A DNA stretch of 64,000 bases, taken from positions 62,001-126,000 of the forward strand of contig NZ_JABGCL010000012.1 of assembly GCF_019800005.1 (NCBI RefSeq), read 5' to 3'. The notes beneath the pieces were generated by a model, which saw only the letters and a program-made list of their open reading frames with translations, was not told the DNA's origin and made no database searches. Positions 33,432 through 44,542 of the stretch are shown in pieces. The DNA comes from Geminicoccus harenae (lineage in GTDB: Bacteria > Pseudomonadota > Alphaproteobacteria > Geminicoccales > Geminicoccaceae). Position 1 is the stretch's first letter, and the number at the start of each line of letters is the position of its first letter. The position numbers and the translations under genes were made by a program.

Positions 33432-33884
33432 CTAGAGATAGGCTCCCGCCAGCAGCACCAGGATCCCGGCATAGATGCCGGCCACCAGGTCGTCGGTCAT
33501 CACGCCCAGCGAGCCGTGCACCTTGCGGTCGATCCAGGATGCCGGCCAGGGCTTGACGATGTCGAGCACCCGAAAGCACAGGAAGGCCATGACCACGCCC
33601 GCCACGGTGAGCGGTGCCGCGGCCAGGGTCAGCCACTGTCCCACCACCTCGTCCAGCACGAAGTCGTCCGGGTCGGGGTGCTCCGCGGTGACCAGGTAGA
33701 CACCGCCCAGCACCACCCCCGCACCGTAAAGCAGCAGCGCCAGCACGCATAAGGAGATCGGGCCGAACGCCCAGTGCAGCGCGATCCCGAACGGCAGGGC
33801 CGCCAGCGAGCCCCAGGTGCCCGAGGCGGGCTTGAGATAGCCGCTGCCGAACCAGGTGACGAGCATCTCCACCCCCTTGGCCAT
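33432..33884 (-). CDS. pgpA: Phosphatidylglycerophosphatase A
   Basis: The 150-residue membrane protein has the PgpA pattern: SGTWGSLAALPFG at the start, DPDDFVLDEVVGQWLTLA with the catalytic acidic residues, and MTDDLVAGIYAGI near the end. It dephosphorylates phosphatidylglycerol phosphate in the inner membrane. Its ATG shares a base with the ispDF stop (TGATG), and the cinA ATG follows its stop without a gap, so the three genes are one operon. Confidence 0.92.
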   Translation of the reverse strand: MAKGVEMLVTWFGSGYLKPASGTWGSLAALPFGIALHWAFGPISLCVLALLLYGAGVVLGGVYLVTAEHPDPDDFVLDEVVGQWLTLAAAPLTVAGVVMAFLCFRVLDIVKPWPASWIDRKVHGSLGVMTDDLVAGIYAGILVLLAGAYL

Positions 33885-35047
33885 CACGACGGGAAGCTGA
33901 CCGTCACGACCGCCTGTGCAGCGATGCCCTCCTGGCGGCCGACCGCACCCAACCCCTCCATGGTGCCGGCCTTGAGCCCGATCCGCCGGGGCTCCAGGCC
34001 CAGGATCTGGCCGAGACTCGCAAGGATCGATTGGCGGTGCGGGCCGATCTTCGGCCGCTCGGCCATGATCGACAGGTCGGCATGCTCCAGCCGGCCGCCC
34101 TGCTCGGCCACCAGCGCCAGCGCGTGGCGGACGAACTGGTCCGAGGCGGCACCGCGCCAGCGCTCGTCCGAAGGCGGGAAATGCACGCCGATGTCGCCGG
34201 CACCCACCGTGCCGAGCAGGGCGTCGGTCAGGGCATGGAGCACCACGTCGGCATCCGAATGGCCGGCCAGGCCGAACGGGGCCGGGACCTGCACCCCGCC
34301 CAGCCAGAGCGGCCGGTCGGCCGCGACCGCGTGGATGTCGAAGCCCAGGCCGGTGGCATAGCGGCGCTGGCCACCACCCAGCAGCCGGGCGGCGAGAACC
34401 AGATCGTCGGGATGGGTCACCTTCAGATTTTCCTCCTCGCCCCTGACCCAGGCGACCTTGCCACCGGAGCGCCGGACCAGCTCGACATCGTCGGTGATGC
34501 CGCCCGCCCCGGCATGACGGCGATGTGCCGCCAGCACCGTCTCGAAGCGGAAGCCCTGCGGGGTCTGGGCGCGCACCAGCCGGTCGCGCGCCACCTCGCC
34601 GGTGACCACGCCGCCCTCGACCGAGCGCAGGGAATCCACCACGGGCAGGGCCGGCAGTACCGCGTCGGCATCGTCCAGACCTGCCAGCACCCGGTCGATC
34701 AGTGCCCCCGTCACCAGCGGCCGCGCCGCGTCGTGAACGAGCACCCGGGCCGGCGCCTGCCCCGTGAGGGACTCCAGCCCCGCCAGCACCGAGGCCTGGC
34801 GGGTGGCGCCGCCCTCGACCGGCGGCAGCAGCGGCAGGCCGGCCGTGGCCTCACGGTACAGCTCCTCCTGGCCGGGTGCGATCACCACGCGGATGCCGGC
34901 GATGGCCGGGTGGGCCAGGAACGGCCGGATGGCGCGGCGCAGGACCGGCTCGCCCGCCAGCTCCAGATATTGCTTGGGTCGGGAGCCGCCGAAGCGCTCG
35001 CCCTGGCCGGCGGCGACGACGAGCACGATGCAGTCGGGTTTGGACAT
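33884..35047 (-). CDS. ispDF: Bifunctional IspD-IspF of the MEP isoprenoid pathway
   Basis: The 387-residue enzyme fuses two steps. Residues 1-225 are IspD (VAAGQGERFGGSRPKQYLEL binds CTP; VHDAARPLV). Residues about 228-387 are IspF (GLGFDIHAVAADRPLWLGG with the metal Asp/His, GHSDADVVLHALTDALLG). It turns 2-C-methylerythritol phosphate to CDP-ME and later makes MEcPP. Fusion is common in alphaproteobacteria. ATG 35047 is chosen because MSKPDCIVLVVAAGQG is the IspD start. Confidence 0.95.
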   Translation of the reverse strand: MSKPDCIVLVVAAGQGERFGGSRPKQYLELAGEPVLRRAIRPFLAHPAIAGIRVVIAPGQEELYREATAGLPLLPPVEGGATRQASVLAGLESLTGQAPARVLVHDAARPLVTGALIDRVLAGLDDADAVLPALPVVDSLRSVEGGVVTGEVARDRLVRAQTPQGFRFETVLAAHRRHAGAGGITDDVELVRRSGGKVAWVRGEEENLKVTHPDDLVLAARLLGGGQRRYATGLGFDIHAVAADRPLWLGGVQVPAPFGLAGHSDADVVLHALTDALLGTVGAGDIGVHFPPSDERWRGAASDQFVRHALALVAEQGGRLEHADLSIMAERPKIGPHRQSILASLGQILGLEPRRIGLKAGTMEGLGAVGRQEGIAAQAVVTVSFPS

Positions 35048-35157
35048 GGCCGGAAGGTTACCCGGAGTGAGCCGCTGCGCCCAGGCGCCGCCACATGATT
35101 CTTCCGCATCGGCAGGATGCGCCGTCAGGTGTCGGCCTCGCTTGCGCAGCGATAATC

Positions 35158-35185
35158 GCCCGGATAGGCTGCCTATCGAACGGGC
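35158..35185. promoter_or_regulatory. Nested palindrome in the ispDF-ntrB divergent region
   Basis: GCCCG-GATAGG-CTG-CCTATC-GAA-CGGGC has a perfect 6-base inner inverted repeat and a 5-base outer one. It sits 36 bases before the ntrB ATG. It does not match the NtrC consensus TGCACC-N5-GGTGCA. It may be an operator or a leader hairpin. Confidence 0.35.
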
Positions 35186-35220
35186 ACAGACGCTGGGCTG
35201 CTCATACGGTGCGCAACGCA

Positions 35221-36359
35221 ATGGTAATGGAACGGTCGGCGCAGACGGCACAGCCGGTATCGGTCAGCGCCGCGCAACTGCTCGCCAACCTGCCGAGCCC
35301 GCTCTTCGTGGTCGGCGGCGACACCCGGCTGGTGACGGTCAATCCCGCCGCGGAGCAGTTGTTTGGCGCCTCCCTGAACGTGCTGGTCGGCCGGCCGCTG
35401 TCGGATTTCATGCCGGCGCACGCCACTATCCTGGACCTGATCCGGCACGTCTCGACCGGGGGCGCGTCCGTGTCGGAGTACGGCGTCGAGCTGGCTCTGT
35501 CCAAGGGCGAGACGGTCCTGGTGGACAGCCATATGAGCCCGATCGTGGAGAATCCGGGCCATGTGCTGGTCATCCTCCATCCCTGCTCGGTGGCGCGGCG
35601 GCTCGACCAGCACCGGGTGCAGCGGGGCTCCGCCCGCTCGGTGGCCACGCTCGCGGCCACGCTCGCCCACGAGGTCAAGAACCCGCTCTCCGGGATCCGC
35701 GGCGCCGCCCAGTTGCTGGAACCCGCCATCCCCGAGGAGGACCGGCCGCTGGTCCAGCTCATCTGCGACGAGACCGACCGGATCTGCGCGCTGGTCGACC
35801 GGATGGAGGAGTTCAACGCCGGCCGGCCGGTCGAGCGCCGGCCGGTCAACATCCACCAGGTGCTGGAGCATGTCCGCCGCATCGCCGAGCACGGCTTCGC
35901 CCGGCGCCACCGGATCGTCGAGCATTACGACCCGTCCTTGCCCCATGTGGAGGGCGACCGCGACAAGCTGATCCAGGTGTTCCTGAACCTGGTCAAGAAC
36001 GCCGCGGAGGCGGCCCAGCCGGACGGCGGCACCATCACGCTCACCACCACTTACCAGCATGGCTGGCGCATGGCGCTCGGCACCTCGCGCGAGCGGCTGC
36101 ACCTGCCGATCACGGTGGAGGTGAAGGATGACGGGCCGGGCGTGGCGCCGGACGTGGCCGATCATCTGTTCGAGCCGTTCGTGACCAGCAAGCCGCGCGG
36201 CACCGGGCTGGGCCTGGCGCTGGTCGCCAAGATCGTCCACGACCATGGCGGGGTCGTGTCCCATCATCCCGGCGACCCGGGCGCGGTGTTCCGCGTCAGC
36301 CTGCCGGCCAACCGCTCCGCCGGCCGGGGCGCACGCGATACCGAAGAGGCCGCTTCCCG

Positions 36360-36363
<4 letters not shown>
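35221..36363 (+). CDS. ntrB: Nitrogen regulation sensor histidine kinase NtrB
   Basis: The 380-residue kinase has an N-terminal PAS domain ([20 protein letters not shown]), then HisKA with His-150 in [20 protein letters not shown], and HATPase ([26 protein letters not shown]). It phosphorylates or dephosphorylates NtrC under control of PII protein. There is no membrane helix. ATG 35221 or 35227 can start it. In many relatives dusB lies directly upstream; here ispDF does, on the other strand. The stop overlaps the ntrC ATG. Confidence 0.94.
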
Positions 36364-37838
<1,475 letters not shown>

Positions 37839-37962
37839 TCCCGCCATTCTCGGGAAGACGACGGGCCTACCTCTCCTGCTGAGCGGAATCTCCATCACCA
37901 AGCCGTCCTTTTGGCGGCGCATCGCGGCCATTGCCCAGGATCCGCGTCTGGCCAAGCTGCTG

Positions 37963-40086
37963 GTGGCGGTCGCGGTGGTGTGCGGGATCACCACCTGGGC
38001 GGTCCTGACCGGCAAGGGGCCGGCCGGGCTCGACACGGGCGGCGTGCTGGTCCTCCTCTGCGTGGACCTCGTGCTCGTGCTGCTGCTGAGCGTGGTGGTG
38101 GCGAGGCGCCTGGTCCGGATCTGGGCAGCCCGGCGCAAGGGCAGTGCCGGCTCCGGCCTGGAAGGGCGGCTGGTCGCCCTGTTCGGCCTGCTGGCGGTGA
38201 CCCCGGCGATCGTGGTGACCCTGTTCTCCGTCTGGTTCCTCCATGTCGGCGTCAATGCCTGGTTCAGCGACCGGGTACGTGAGGCGGTCGACACCTCCCT
38301 GCAGGTCGCCCAGGCCTATCTGGAGGAGCACCGGGAGAACATCCGGGCCGATGCGCTGGCGATGGCCGCCGACATCAACCGCGAAGGCCGCTACGGCCGC
38401 AGCCTGCAGGACCTGGTCGAGGCGCACGCGATGGTGCGCTCGCTCACTGAGGCGGTGGTGTTCGACACCACCGGTGCCGTGCTGGCGCGCAGCGAGCTGG
38501 CCTTCTCCATGGACATCGGCAGCATCGAGCCCGCCGACCTGGAGCGCGCCGCCGCCGGCGAGGTGGTCACGCTCACCGCGGATACCGACGACCGGGTCCG
38601 GGCCCTGGTCCGCCTGGATGGGTTCGGCGGCGCCTATCTGTTCGTCGGGCGCTTCGTCGATCCCAGCGTCCTGAACCTGCTGGAGCGGACCCAGGCCGGC
38701 GTGAGCGACTACGAGGCCGCCGCCGCCGAGCGCTCGCGCATCCAGATCCTGTCGCTGATCCTGTTCGGCGTAGTAGCGCTGATCATGCTGCTGGCCGCGG
38801 TCTGGGCCGGGCTCTACTTCGCCACGCGCTTGAGCGTGCCGCTGGGCCAGCTCATCACCGCGGCGGACCGGGTCAGCACCGGCGACCTGAACGCAAGGGT
38901 CGAGGAGCGCATCGACTTCGAGGAGATCGCCTCGCTCGCTCGCGCCTTCAACCGGATGACCCAGCAGCTCGCCTCGCAGCGCCGCGAGCTGGTCGATGCC
39001 AACCAGCAGCTCGACCAGCGCCGCCGGTTCACCGAGGCGGTGCTGCGCGGGGTGACCGCGGGCGTGCTGGGCCTGGACAGCCGGCGCCGGGTGGTGCTGC
39101 CGAACCGCTCCGCCGTGCGCTTCTTGGAGATGGATCCGGGGGCCATCGTCGGCCGGCCGCTGGACGAGCTCCTGCCCGAGCTGTCGCCTCTGATTGACCG
39201 GACCATCGACGGGCGCCGGGGCTTTGCCGAGCAGCAGCTCGTGGTGGCGCGCGGCGTCACCCATCGCACCCTGCTCGTCCGGGCGGCACTCCAGGAGGAG
39301 GAGGGGCGGATCCAGGGCTGGGTGGTCACCTTCGACGACGTGACCGACCTCCTGTCCGCCCAGCGGGTCGCCGCCTGGGCCGAGATCGCCCGGCGGCTCG
39401 CGCATGAGATCAAGAACCCGCTCACCCCGATCCGCCTGTCGGCGGAACGGCTGCAGCGCCGCTGGCTGAAGCAGATCGAGGACGAGCCCGACACGTTCCG
39501 CGGCTGCACCGACACGATCGTCCGCCATGTCGACCAGATCGGCCGGCTGGTGAACGAGTTCTCGGCCTTTGCCCGGATGCCCGAGCCGGTCTTCCAGGAC
39601 GAGCGGCTGGCGCAGATCGTCCACGACGCGGTGCTGCTGCAGCGCACTGCCCGGCCGGATATCGCCTTCGAGGTGGATCTTGGCCGGCCGGAGCTGATGC
39701 TGGCCTGCGACCATGCGAAGGTCGGCCAAGTCCTCACCAACCTGCTACAGAACGCCATCGACGCGATCGATGCCAAGGGCGAAGGCAGCGACGTAAGGGA
39801 GGACGGGGAGCCGCGCGGCCATGTGCGGGTCCAGGTCCTGGAGGAGGAGCGGGCGATCATCGTGCAGATCGAGGACGACGGGGTGGGGCTGCCGCCGCAG
39901 CACCGCGAGCGGCTGTTCGAGCCCTATGTCACCACCAAGGCGAAAGGCACGGGCTTGGGCCTTGCCATCGTTCGGAAGATCATGGAAGAGCACGAAGGCT
40001 CGATCGACCTGGGTGAAGCCGCAGGTGGCGGGACATCAGCACGGCTCGTCTTTCCTCGTCCCAGCGTCGTGCGGCCTGCCGCATGA
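37963..40086 (+). CDS. ntrY: Nitrogen regulation sensor histidine kinase NtrY (start uncertain)
   Basis: The kinase has membrane helices near residues 1-16, 28-48, 71-94 and 262-288, a periplasmic sensor, HAMP (about 285-340), PAS, HisKA with His-481 in RLAHEIKNPLTPIRLSAERL, and HATPase. GTG 37963 is the first normal start codon, but it cuts the first helix. The frame continues upstream with convincing coding (KPSFWRRIAAIAQDPRLAKL), without any ATG, GTG or TTG back into ntrC. ATC 37894, six to seven bases after GAGCGGA, is a possible non-standard start. It pairs with NtrX. Confidence 0.92.
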   Translation: MAVAVVCGITTWAVLTGKGPAGLDTGGVLVLLCVDLVLVLLLSVVVARRLVRIWAARRKGSAGSGLEGRLVALFGLLAVTPAIVVTLFSVWFLHVGVNAWFSDRVREAVDTSLQVAQAYLEEHRENIRADALAMAADINREGRYGRSLQDLVEAHAMVRSLTEAVVFDTTGAVLARSELAFSMDIGSIEPADLERAAAGEVVTLTADTDDRVRALVRLDGFGGAYLFVGRFVDPSVLNLLERTQAGVSDYEAAAAERSRIQILSLILFGVVALIMLLAAVWAGLYFATRLSVPLGQLITAADRVSTGDLNARVEERIDFEEIASLARAFNRMTQQLASQRRELVDANQQLDQRRRFTEAVLRGVTAGVLGLDSRRRVVLPNRSAVRFLEMDPGAIVGRPLDELLPELSPLIDRTIDGRRGFAEQQLVVARGVTHRTLLVRAALQEEEGRIQGWVVTFDDVTDLLSAQRVAAWAEIARRLAHEIKNPLTPIRLSAERLQRRWLKQIEDEPDTFRGCTDTIVRHVDQIGRLVNEFSAFARMPEPVFQDERLAQIVHDAVLLQRTARPDIAFEVDLGRPELMLACDHAKVGQVLTNLLQNAIDAIDAKGEGSDVREDGEPRGHVRVQVLEEERAIIVQIEDDGVGLPPQHRERLFEPYVTTKAKGTGLGLAIVRKIMEEHEGSIDLGEAAGGGTSARLVFPRPSVVRPAA

Positions 40087-40195
40087 GCACGAGGTCGCGC
40101 AGCGAACGAAGTACCAGCGCCGACGGGCCCGGGCTTTGTGCCCGGAGCACCATGATCGACCGGTTCCAGGGGGCGCTTCGCCGGATGGTTAGAGG

Positions 40196-41575
40196 ATGAG
40201 CAAGGACGTTCTGATCGTCGATGACGAGGCCGCGATCCGCGAGGTCGTCGCTGCCCTCCTGCAGGACGAGGGCTACCGGCCCCGCCAGGCCGCCAACAGC
40301 GACCAGGCCTTCGCCGAGATCGACCGGCGCGTGCCGGACATCGTCCTCCTCGACATCTGGCTGGAGGGCAGCAAGCTGGACGGGATGGAGATCCTGGACC
40401 GGCTGCGCAGCCAGTGGCCGACCATCCCGGTGGTGATCTTCAGCGGGCACGGCACCATCGAGATGGCCGTGCAGGCGATCAAGAACGGCGCCTACGACTT
40501 CATCGAGAAGCCGTTCAAGACCGACCGCCTGCTCCTGACCATGCAGCGCGCGCTGGAGATCAGCCGGCTCAAGCGCGAGAACGAGCAGCTCAAGATCAAG
40601 GGCGGCGACGAGATCGACCTGCTCGGCACCTCGCCCGGCATCGTGCGCGTCCGCCAGGCGATCGACCGGGTGGCGCCCACCAACAGCCGCGTGCTGATCA
40701 GCGGCCCGCCCGGCTCCGGCAAGGAGATCGCGGCCCGGATGATCCACGCCCACTCGCGGCGGGCGGATGCGGCCTTCGTGGTGCTGAACTGCGCGGTGAT
40801 GGCGCCCGAGCGCCTGGAGGTCGAGCTGTTCGGTGCCGAGGCCACGGGCGACACGCCGCGCTTCGTGGGCATCCTGGAGCGGGCCAGCGGCGGCACCCTG
40901 TTCCTGGACGAGGTGGCCGACATGCCGCTTGAGACCCAGGGGCGGATGCTGCGGGTCCTGCAGGAGAACCGCTTCACCCGGCCGGGCCGCACCGAGCGGA
41001 TCGACCTGGACGTGCGGGTGATCGCCTCCACCAATCGCGACCTGACCCAGCTCATGAGCCAGGGCAAGTTCCGCGAGGAGCTCTACTACCGGCTGAACGT
41101 AGTGCCGGTGCAGATCCCGCCGCTCTCGGAGCGGCGCACCGACATCCCGCTGCTCGCCCGGACCTTCATGGACCGCGCCGCGCGCATCGCCAGCGTGCCG
41201 CCGCGCGTGATCGGCGACGACGCCATGGCGGTGATGCAGTCCGCCGAGTGGCCGGGCAATGTCCGCCAGCTCCGCAACGCGGTCGAGTGGATGCTGATCA
41301 TGGCGCCGGGCGACCCCAAGCAGCCGATCGGCGTGGACGGGCTGCCGCCCGACCTCACCAACAGCGCGGTGGGCTCGATGGATCCGACCGCCAATGGCGA
41401 GCTGGTGGCGATGCCGCTGCGCGAGGCGCGTGAGCATTTCGAGCGGGCCTATCTCCAGGCCCAGCTCGAGCGCTTCGGCGGCAACATCTCGCGCACCGCC
41501 AATTTCGTCGGCATGGAGCGCTCGGCGCTGCACCGCAAGCTGAAGACGCTGGGCCTGCACAGCGGGGACGACTGA
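40196..41575 (+). CDS. ntrX: Response regulator NtrX with degenerate GAFTGA loop
   Basis: The 459-residue protein has a receiver with Asp-53 (VLLDIWLEG) and Lys-105, an AAA+ domain with Walker A GPPGSGKE (170-177) and LFLDEVADMP, and a C-terminal Fis-type HTH (GNISRTANFVGMERSALHRK). The GAFTGA loop that contacts sigma-54 is missing: ELFGAEATGDTPRFVGILER replaces it. This is usual for alphaproteobacterial NtrX and suggests it does not act as a classical sigma-54 activator. A 109-base gap separates it from ntrY. Confidence 0.94.
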   Translation: MSKDVLIVDDEAAIREVVAALLQDEGYRPRQAANSDQAFAEIDRRVPDIVLLDIWLEGSKLDGMEILDRLRSQWPTIPVVIFSGHGTIEMAVQAIKNGAYDFIEKPFKTDRLLLTMQRALEISRLKRENEQLKIKGGDEIDLLGTSPGIVRVRQAIDRVAPTNSRVLISGPPGSGKEIAARMIHAHSRRADAAFVVLNCAVMAPERLEVELFGAEATGDTPRFVGILERASGGTLFLDEVADMPLETQGRMLRVLQENRFTRPGRTERIDLDVRVIASTNRDLTQLMSQGKFREELYYRLNVVPVQIPPLSERRTDIPLLARTFMDRAARIASVPPRVIGDDAMAVMQSAEWPGNVRQLRNAVEWMLIMAPGDPKQPIGVDGLPPDLTNSAVGSMDPTANGELVAMPLREAREHFERAYLQAQLERFGGNISRTANFVGMERSALHRKLKTLGLHSGDD

Positions 41576-41579
41576 CCCC

Positions 41580-42956
41580 TTGCGGGTCATCGTCGCGGGG
41601 GCGGGCCGGGTCGGCGAGAGCATCGCCCGCTACCTGGTCCGCGCCAGCCACGAGGTCACGGTCATCGACCAGCGCCCGGAGCTGGTACAAAGGATCGCCG
41701 AGACCGTCGACCTGCGCGCGATCACCGGCTCCGCCTCCCATCCCGCCGTGCTGCGCGAGGCGGGGGCCGCCAATGCCGACCTGCTGGTGGCGGTCACCCG
41801 CAGCGACGAGGTGAACATCGTCGCCTGCCAGGTGGCGAACGCCCTGTTCAACACGGCGACACGGATCGCCCGGATCCGCCAGCAGGCCTATCTGGACCGG
41901 CGCTGGGAGGACCTGTTCCTCCGCCAGCACCTGGCGGTCGACGTGGTGATCTCGCCGGAGATCGAGGTCGCCCGCTCGGTGGCGCGCACCCTGCTGGTGC
42001 CGGGCTCGCTGGCGGTGATCCCGTTCGCCTCTGACCGGGTCCGGCTGGTCTCGGTGCGCTGCGACGCGGACTGCCCGATCCTCGACACGCCGCTACGCCA
42101 GCTCTCGTTCCTGTTCCCGGACCTCCATGTCGTGGTGGTCGCGATCGAGCGCAACGACCGCCTGTTCGTGCCGCATGCCGAGGACCTCCTGATCGCGGGC
42201 GACCGGGCCTGGATCGTGGTCGAGACCAAGCAGCAGGCCCGCGCCATGACCGCGTTCGGCCACGCGCCCTACCAGGGGCGGCGGGTGGTGATCGGCGGGG
42301 CGGGCAGCATCGGCAGCTTCCTGGTCCACGAGCTGCGCGTATTGGCCCCGCATCTCCGGCTGGCCGTGGTGGAGAATGCGCCGGAGCGGGCGGGGGCGCT
42401 CGCCGAGGGTGCGCCCGGCCTGATCGTGCTGCAGGGCGATGCGCGCGATCCCGACCTGCTGCGCGAGGCGGGCGTGGCCACTGCCGATACCTTCGTCACG
42501 GTCACCAACCAGGACGAGGTCAACATCATGTCGGCGCTGATGGCCAAGCGGCTGGGCGCCAACCGGACTCTCGCCCTGATCAACACCGAGAGCTACGCGC
42601 CGCTGATCGGCGACATCGGCATCGACGTGATGATCGACCCGCGCGGCACCACGGTGAGCTCGATCCTCCAGCATGTCCGGCGCGGCCGGATCCTGGCCGG
42701 CTTCAGCATCAAGGACGGTGCCGCCGAGGCGATCGAGGCCGATTTGCCGGAGAACAGTCCGCTGGTGGGCAAGACCCTGGACAAGGCCAGGATGCCCCAG
42801 GGCGTGATCATCGGCGCGGTGCTGCGTGGCGGCCAGTACATGGTGCCGCGGCCCGACACCCAGCTCCGCGCCCGCGACCGGCTGATCGCGATCGCCCGCG
42901 GCGACCAGATGCGCAGCCTGGAGCAGGCGGTCGCCGTGCGCTTCGACTATCTCTGA
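41580..42956 (+). CDS. trkA: Trk potassium transport regulator TrkA
   Basis: The 458-residue cytosolic protein has two RCK units. Each has a Rossmann motif: VIVAGAGRVGESIARYLV at the start and RRVVIGGAGSIGSFLVHEL near residue 232. Each also has a C-terminal RCK_C domain. It binds NAD(H) and gates the TrkH/TrkG potassium channel, which is not in this window. The start is TTG four bases after the ntrX stop. Confidence 0.93.
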   Translation: MRVIVAGAGRVGESIARYLVRASHEVTVIDQRPELVQRIAETVDLRAITGSASHPAVLREAGAANADLLVAVTRSDEVNIVACQVANALFNTATRIARIRQQAYLDRRWEDLFLRQHLAVDVVISPEIEVARSVARTLLVPGSLAVIPFASDRVRLVSVRCDADCPILDTPLRQLSFLFPDLHVVVVAIERNDRLFVPHAEDLLIAGDRAWIVVETKQQARAMTAFGHAPYQGRRVVIGGAGSIGSFLVHELRVLAPHLRLAVVENAPERAGALAEGAPGLIVLQGDARDPDLLREAGVATADTFVTVTNQDEVNIMSALMAKRLGANRTLALINTESYAPLIGDIGIDVMIDPRGTTVSSILQHVRRGRILAGFSIKDGAAEAIEADLPENSPLVGKTLDKARMPQGVIIGAVLRGGQYMVPRPDTQLRARDRLIAIARGDQMRSLEQAVAVRFDYL

Positions 42957-42976
42957 TCCTTCCCGCGGAACCCATC

Positions 42977-43858
42977 ATGGCCCGGATTGCCTATGTCGAC
43001 GGTCGTTACCTGCCGATCCATGCCGCCACCGTGCCGGTGGAGGACCGCGGCTTCCAGTTCGCCGACGGCATTTACGAGGTGGTCAAGCGGATCGGCGGCC
43101 GGCTGATCGACGCCGACCGGCACCTGGCGCGGCTGCGCCGCTCCCTTTCGGCCCTGCGCATCGACCTGCCGGTCAGCGACGCCGCCCTGCACCGGATCCT
43201 CCAGCAGACGATCGCCCGCAACGCCTTGGCCGACGCGCTGGTCTACCTGCAGGTCAGCCGGGGCACCGCGCCGCGCAACCACCCGTTCCCGGCCGGCACC
43301 CGCCCGAGCCTGGTCGTGACCGTGCGCCGGCTCAAGCTACCGACGGCAGCCGAGCAGCGGCAGGGCTGCGGGGTGATCACCCATCCCGACGAGCGCTGGG
43401 CCCGCTGCGACATCAAATCCACCGGGCTGCTCGCCAACGTCCTGGCCAAGCAGGCCGCCCAGGAGGCCGGCTGCCGCGAGGCCTGGCTGGTGGCCAGCGG
43501 CCCGGACGGCGAGATCATCACCGAGGGATCCAGCACCAATGCCTGGATCGTCGACGAGCACGGCGTGCTGCGCACCCATCCGGCGACCCGGCGCATCCTC
43601 GGCGGGGTCACCCGGTCGGTGGTGCTGGAACATGCACGGGAACTGGGCGTCCCGGTGGAGGAACGTGCCTTTTCCCTGGCGGAGCTGGCCCGCGCCCGCG
43701 AGGCCTTCCTCACCAGCGCCACCTCGCTGGTCCTGCCGGTGACCAGCGTGGACGGCCGGCCGGTCGCCAACGGCATGCCGGGCGATACGACGAGGCGGCT
43801 GATGGATCGCTATGCGGCCCATTGCGGGCTGGCGGCCGGACCGCCCGCCCGGACTTGA
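42977..43858 (+). CDS. dat: D-amino-acid transaminase (class IV PLP)
   Basis: The 293-residue enzyme has Lys-147 in CDIKSTGLLANVLAKQAA as the PLP lysine and family marks VEDRGFQFADGIYEVVK, EGSSTNAWIVD and TSATSLVLPVTSVDG. It exchanges amino groups between D-amino acids and keto acids, such as D-Ala and D-Glu. It sits 20 bases after trkA, as in related genomes. Confidence 0.9.
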   Translation: MARIAYVDGRYLPIHAATVPVEDRGFQFADGIYEVVKRIGGRLIDADRHLARLRRSLSALRIDLPVSDAALHRILQQTIARNALADALVYLQVSRGTAPRNHPFPAGTRPSLVVTVRRLKLPTAAEQRQGCGVITHPDERWARCDIKSTGLLANVLAKQAAQEAGCREAWLVASGPDGEIITEGSSTNAWIVDEHGVLRTHPATRRILGGVTRSVVLEHARELGVPVEERAFSLAELARAREAFLTSATSLVLPVTSVDGRPVANGMPGDTTRRLMDRYAAHCGLAAGPPART

Positions 43859-43885
43859 GAGGGATCGGTTACTTGATTTGACCAT

Positions 43886-43909
43886 GCAGGGAGGTGTCCC
43901 CAGCCCTGC
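43886..43909 (+). terminator. Hairpin after the transaminase gene
   Basis: GCAGGG (43886-43891) pairs with CCCTGC (43904-43909) around a 12-base loop, 28 bases after the dat stop. An A/T-rich stretch (GGATATATTC) follows. It may end the ntr-trkA-dat transcript. Confidence 0.35.
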
Positions 43910-43940
43910 GGATATATTCATCCTGCTTGCAGCGATGGCG

Positions 43941-43969
43941 CTTGCCGAGCCCGGGGGCGCTGGTTATGT
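43941..43969 (+). promoter_or_regulatory. Possible housekeeping promoter of hfq-hflX
   Basis: CTTGCC (43941-43946) and TTATGT (43964-43969) are 17 bases apart, close to the alphaproteobacterial sigma-70 pattern CTTGAC-N17-TATAAT-like. It lies about 130 bases before the hfq ATG. Each element has mismatches. Confidence 0.35.
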
Positions 43970-44099
43970 CCTGATCTCCGAAGGAAAAAAATGTGGTCGG
44001 ATCGCGCACGAGAATGCGGACCGGACCCGGCCGTGATGGCAATGGGGCGCTTGTCGCCCTGCCACCGCGGTGCCTTCCAATTCACCGAGAGGTACTCGG

Positions 44100-44411
44100 A
44101 TGGCAGCCGAGAAGCAGCAGAATCTCCAGGACGTCTTTTTGAACCACGTCCGGAAGAACAAGATCCCGGTCACCGTCTTCCTGATCAATGGCGTAAAGCT
44201 GCAGGGCGTGATCGGCTCCTTCGACAATTTCTGCCTGCTGCTCCGGCGTGACGGGCACGTGCAGCTGGTCTACAAGCATGCTGTATCGACCGTGATGCCC
44301 TCTTCGGCGGTCCGTCTCTATGACGCGCCTCCGGGCTCGGTGCCGGGCCAGGGGCCCGATCGTGGCGGCTATGGCGACCGGAGCCGTGACGAGGAGCAGC
44401 GGGAAGAGTAG
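44100..44411 (+). CDS. hfq: RNA chaperone Hfq
   Basis: The 103-residue protein is a full Hfq: [21 protein letters not shown] is Sm1, and [20 protein letters not shown] is Sm2 with the conserved YKHA. It forms a hexamer that pairs small RNAs with mRNAs. A 30-residue Gly/Pro/Asp/Arg-rich tail extends beyond the core. GAGAGG lies upstream of ATG 44100. hflX follows at once. Confidence 0.96.
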   Translation: MAAEKQQNLQDVFLNHVRKNKIPVTVFLINGVKLQGVIGSFDNFCLLLRRDGHVQLVYKHAVSTVMPSSAVRLYDAPPGSVPGQGPDRGGYGDRSRDEEQREE

Positions 44412-44542
44412 CGTCAGCCAAGGGCAGAAGCGTCATCGGCAACGAAACGGCAGAAGGCAGCGGGCGCTGCCTGGTCATTCATCCTTACCTGAGCAACGAC
44501 CGGGAGCGGCTGCGCCCGCCGTCCTCCCGGCTGGACGAGGCG

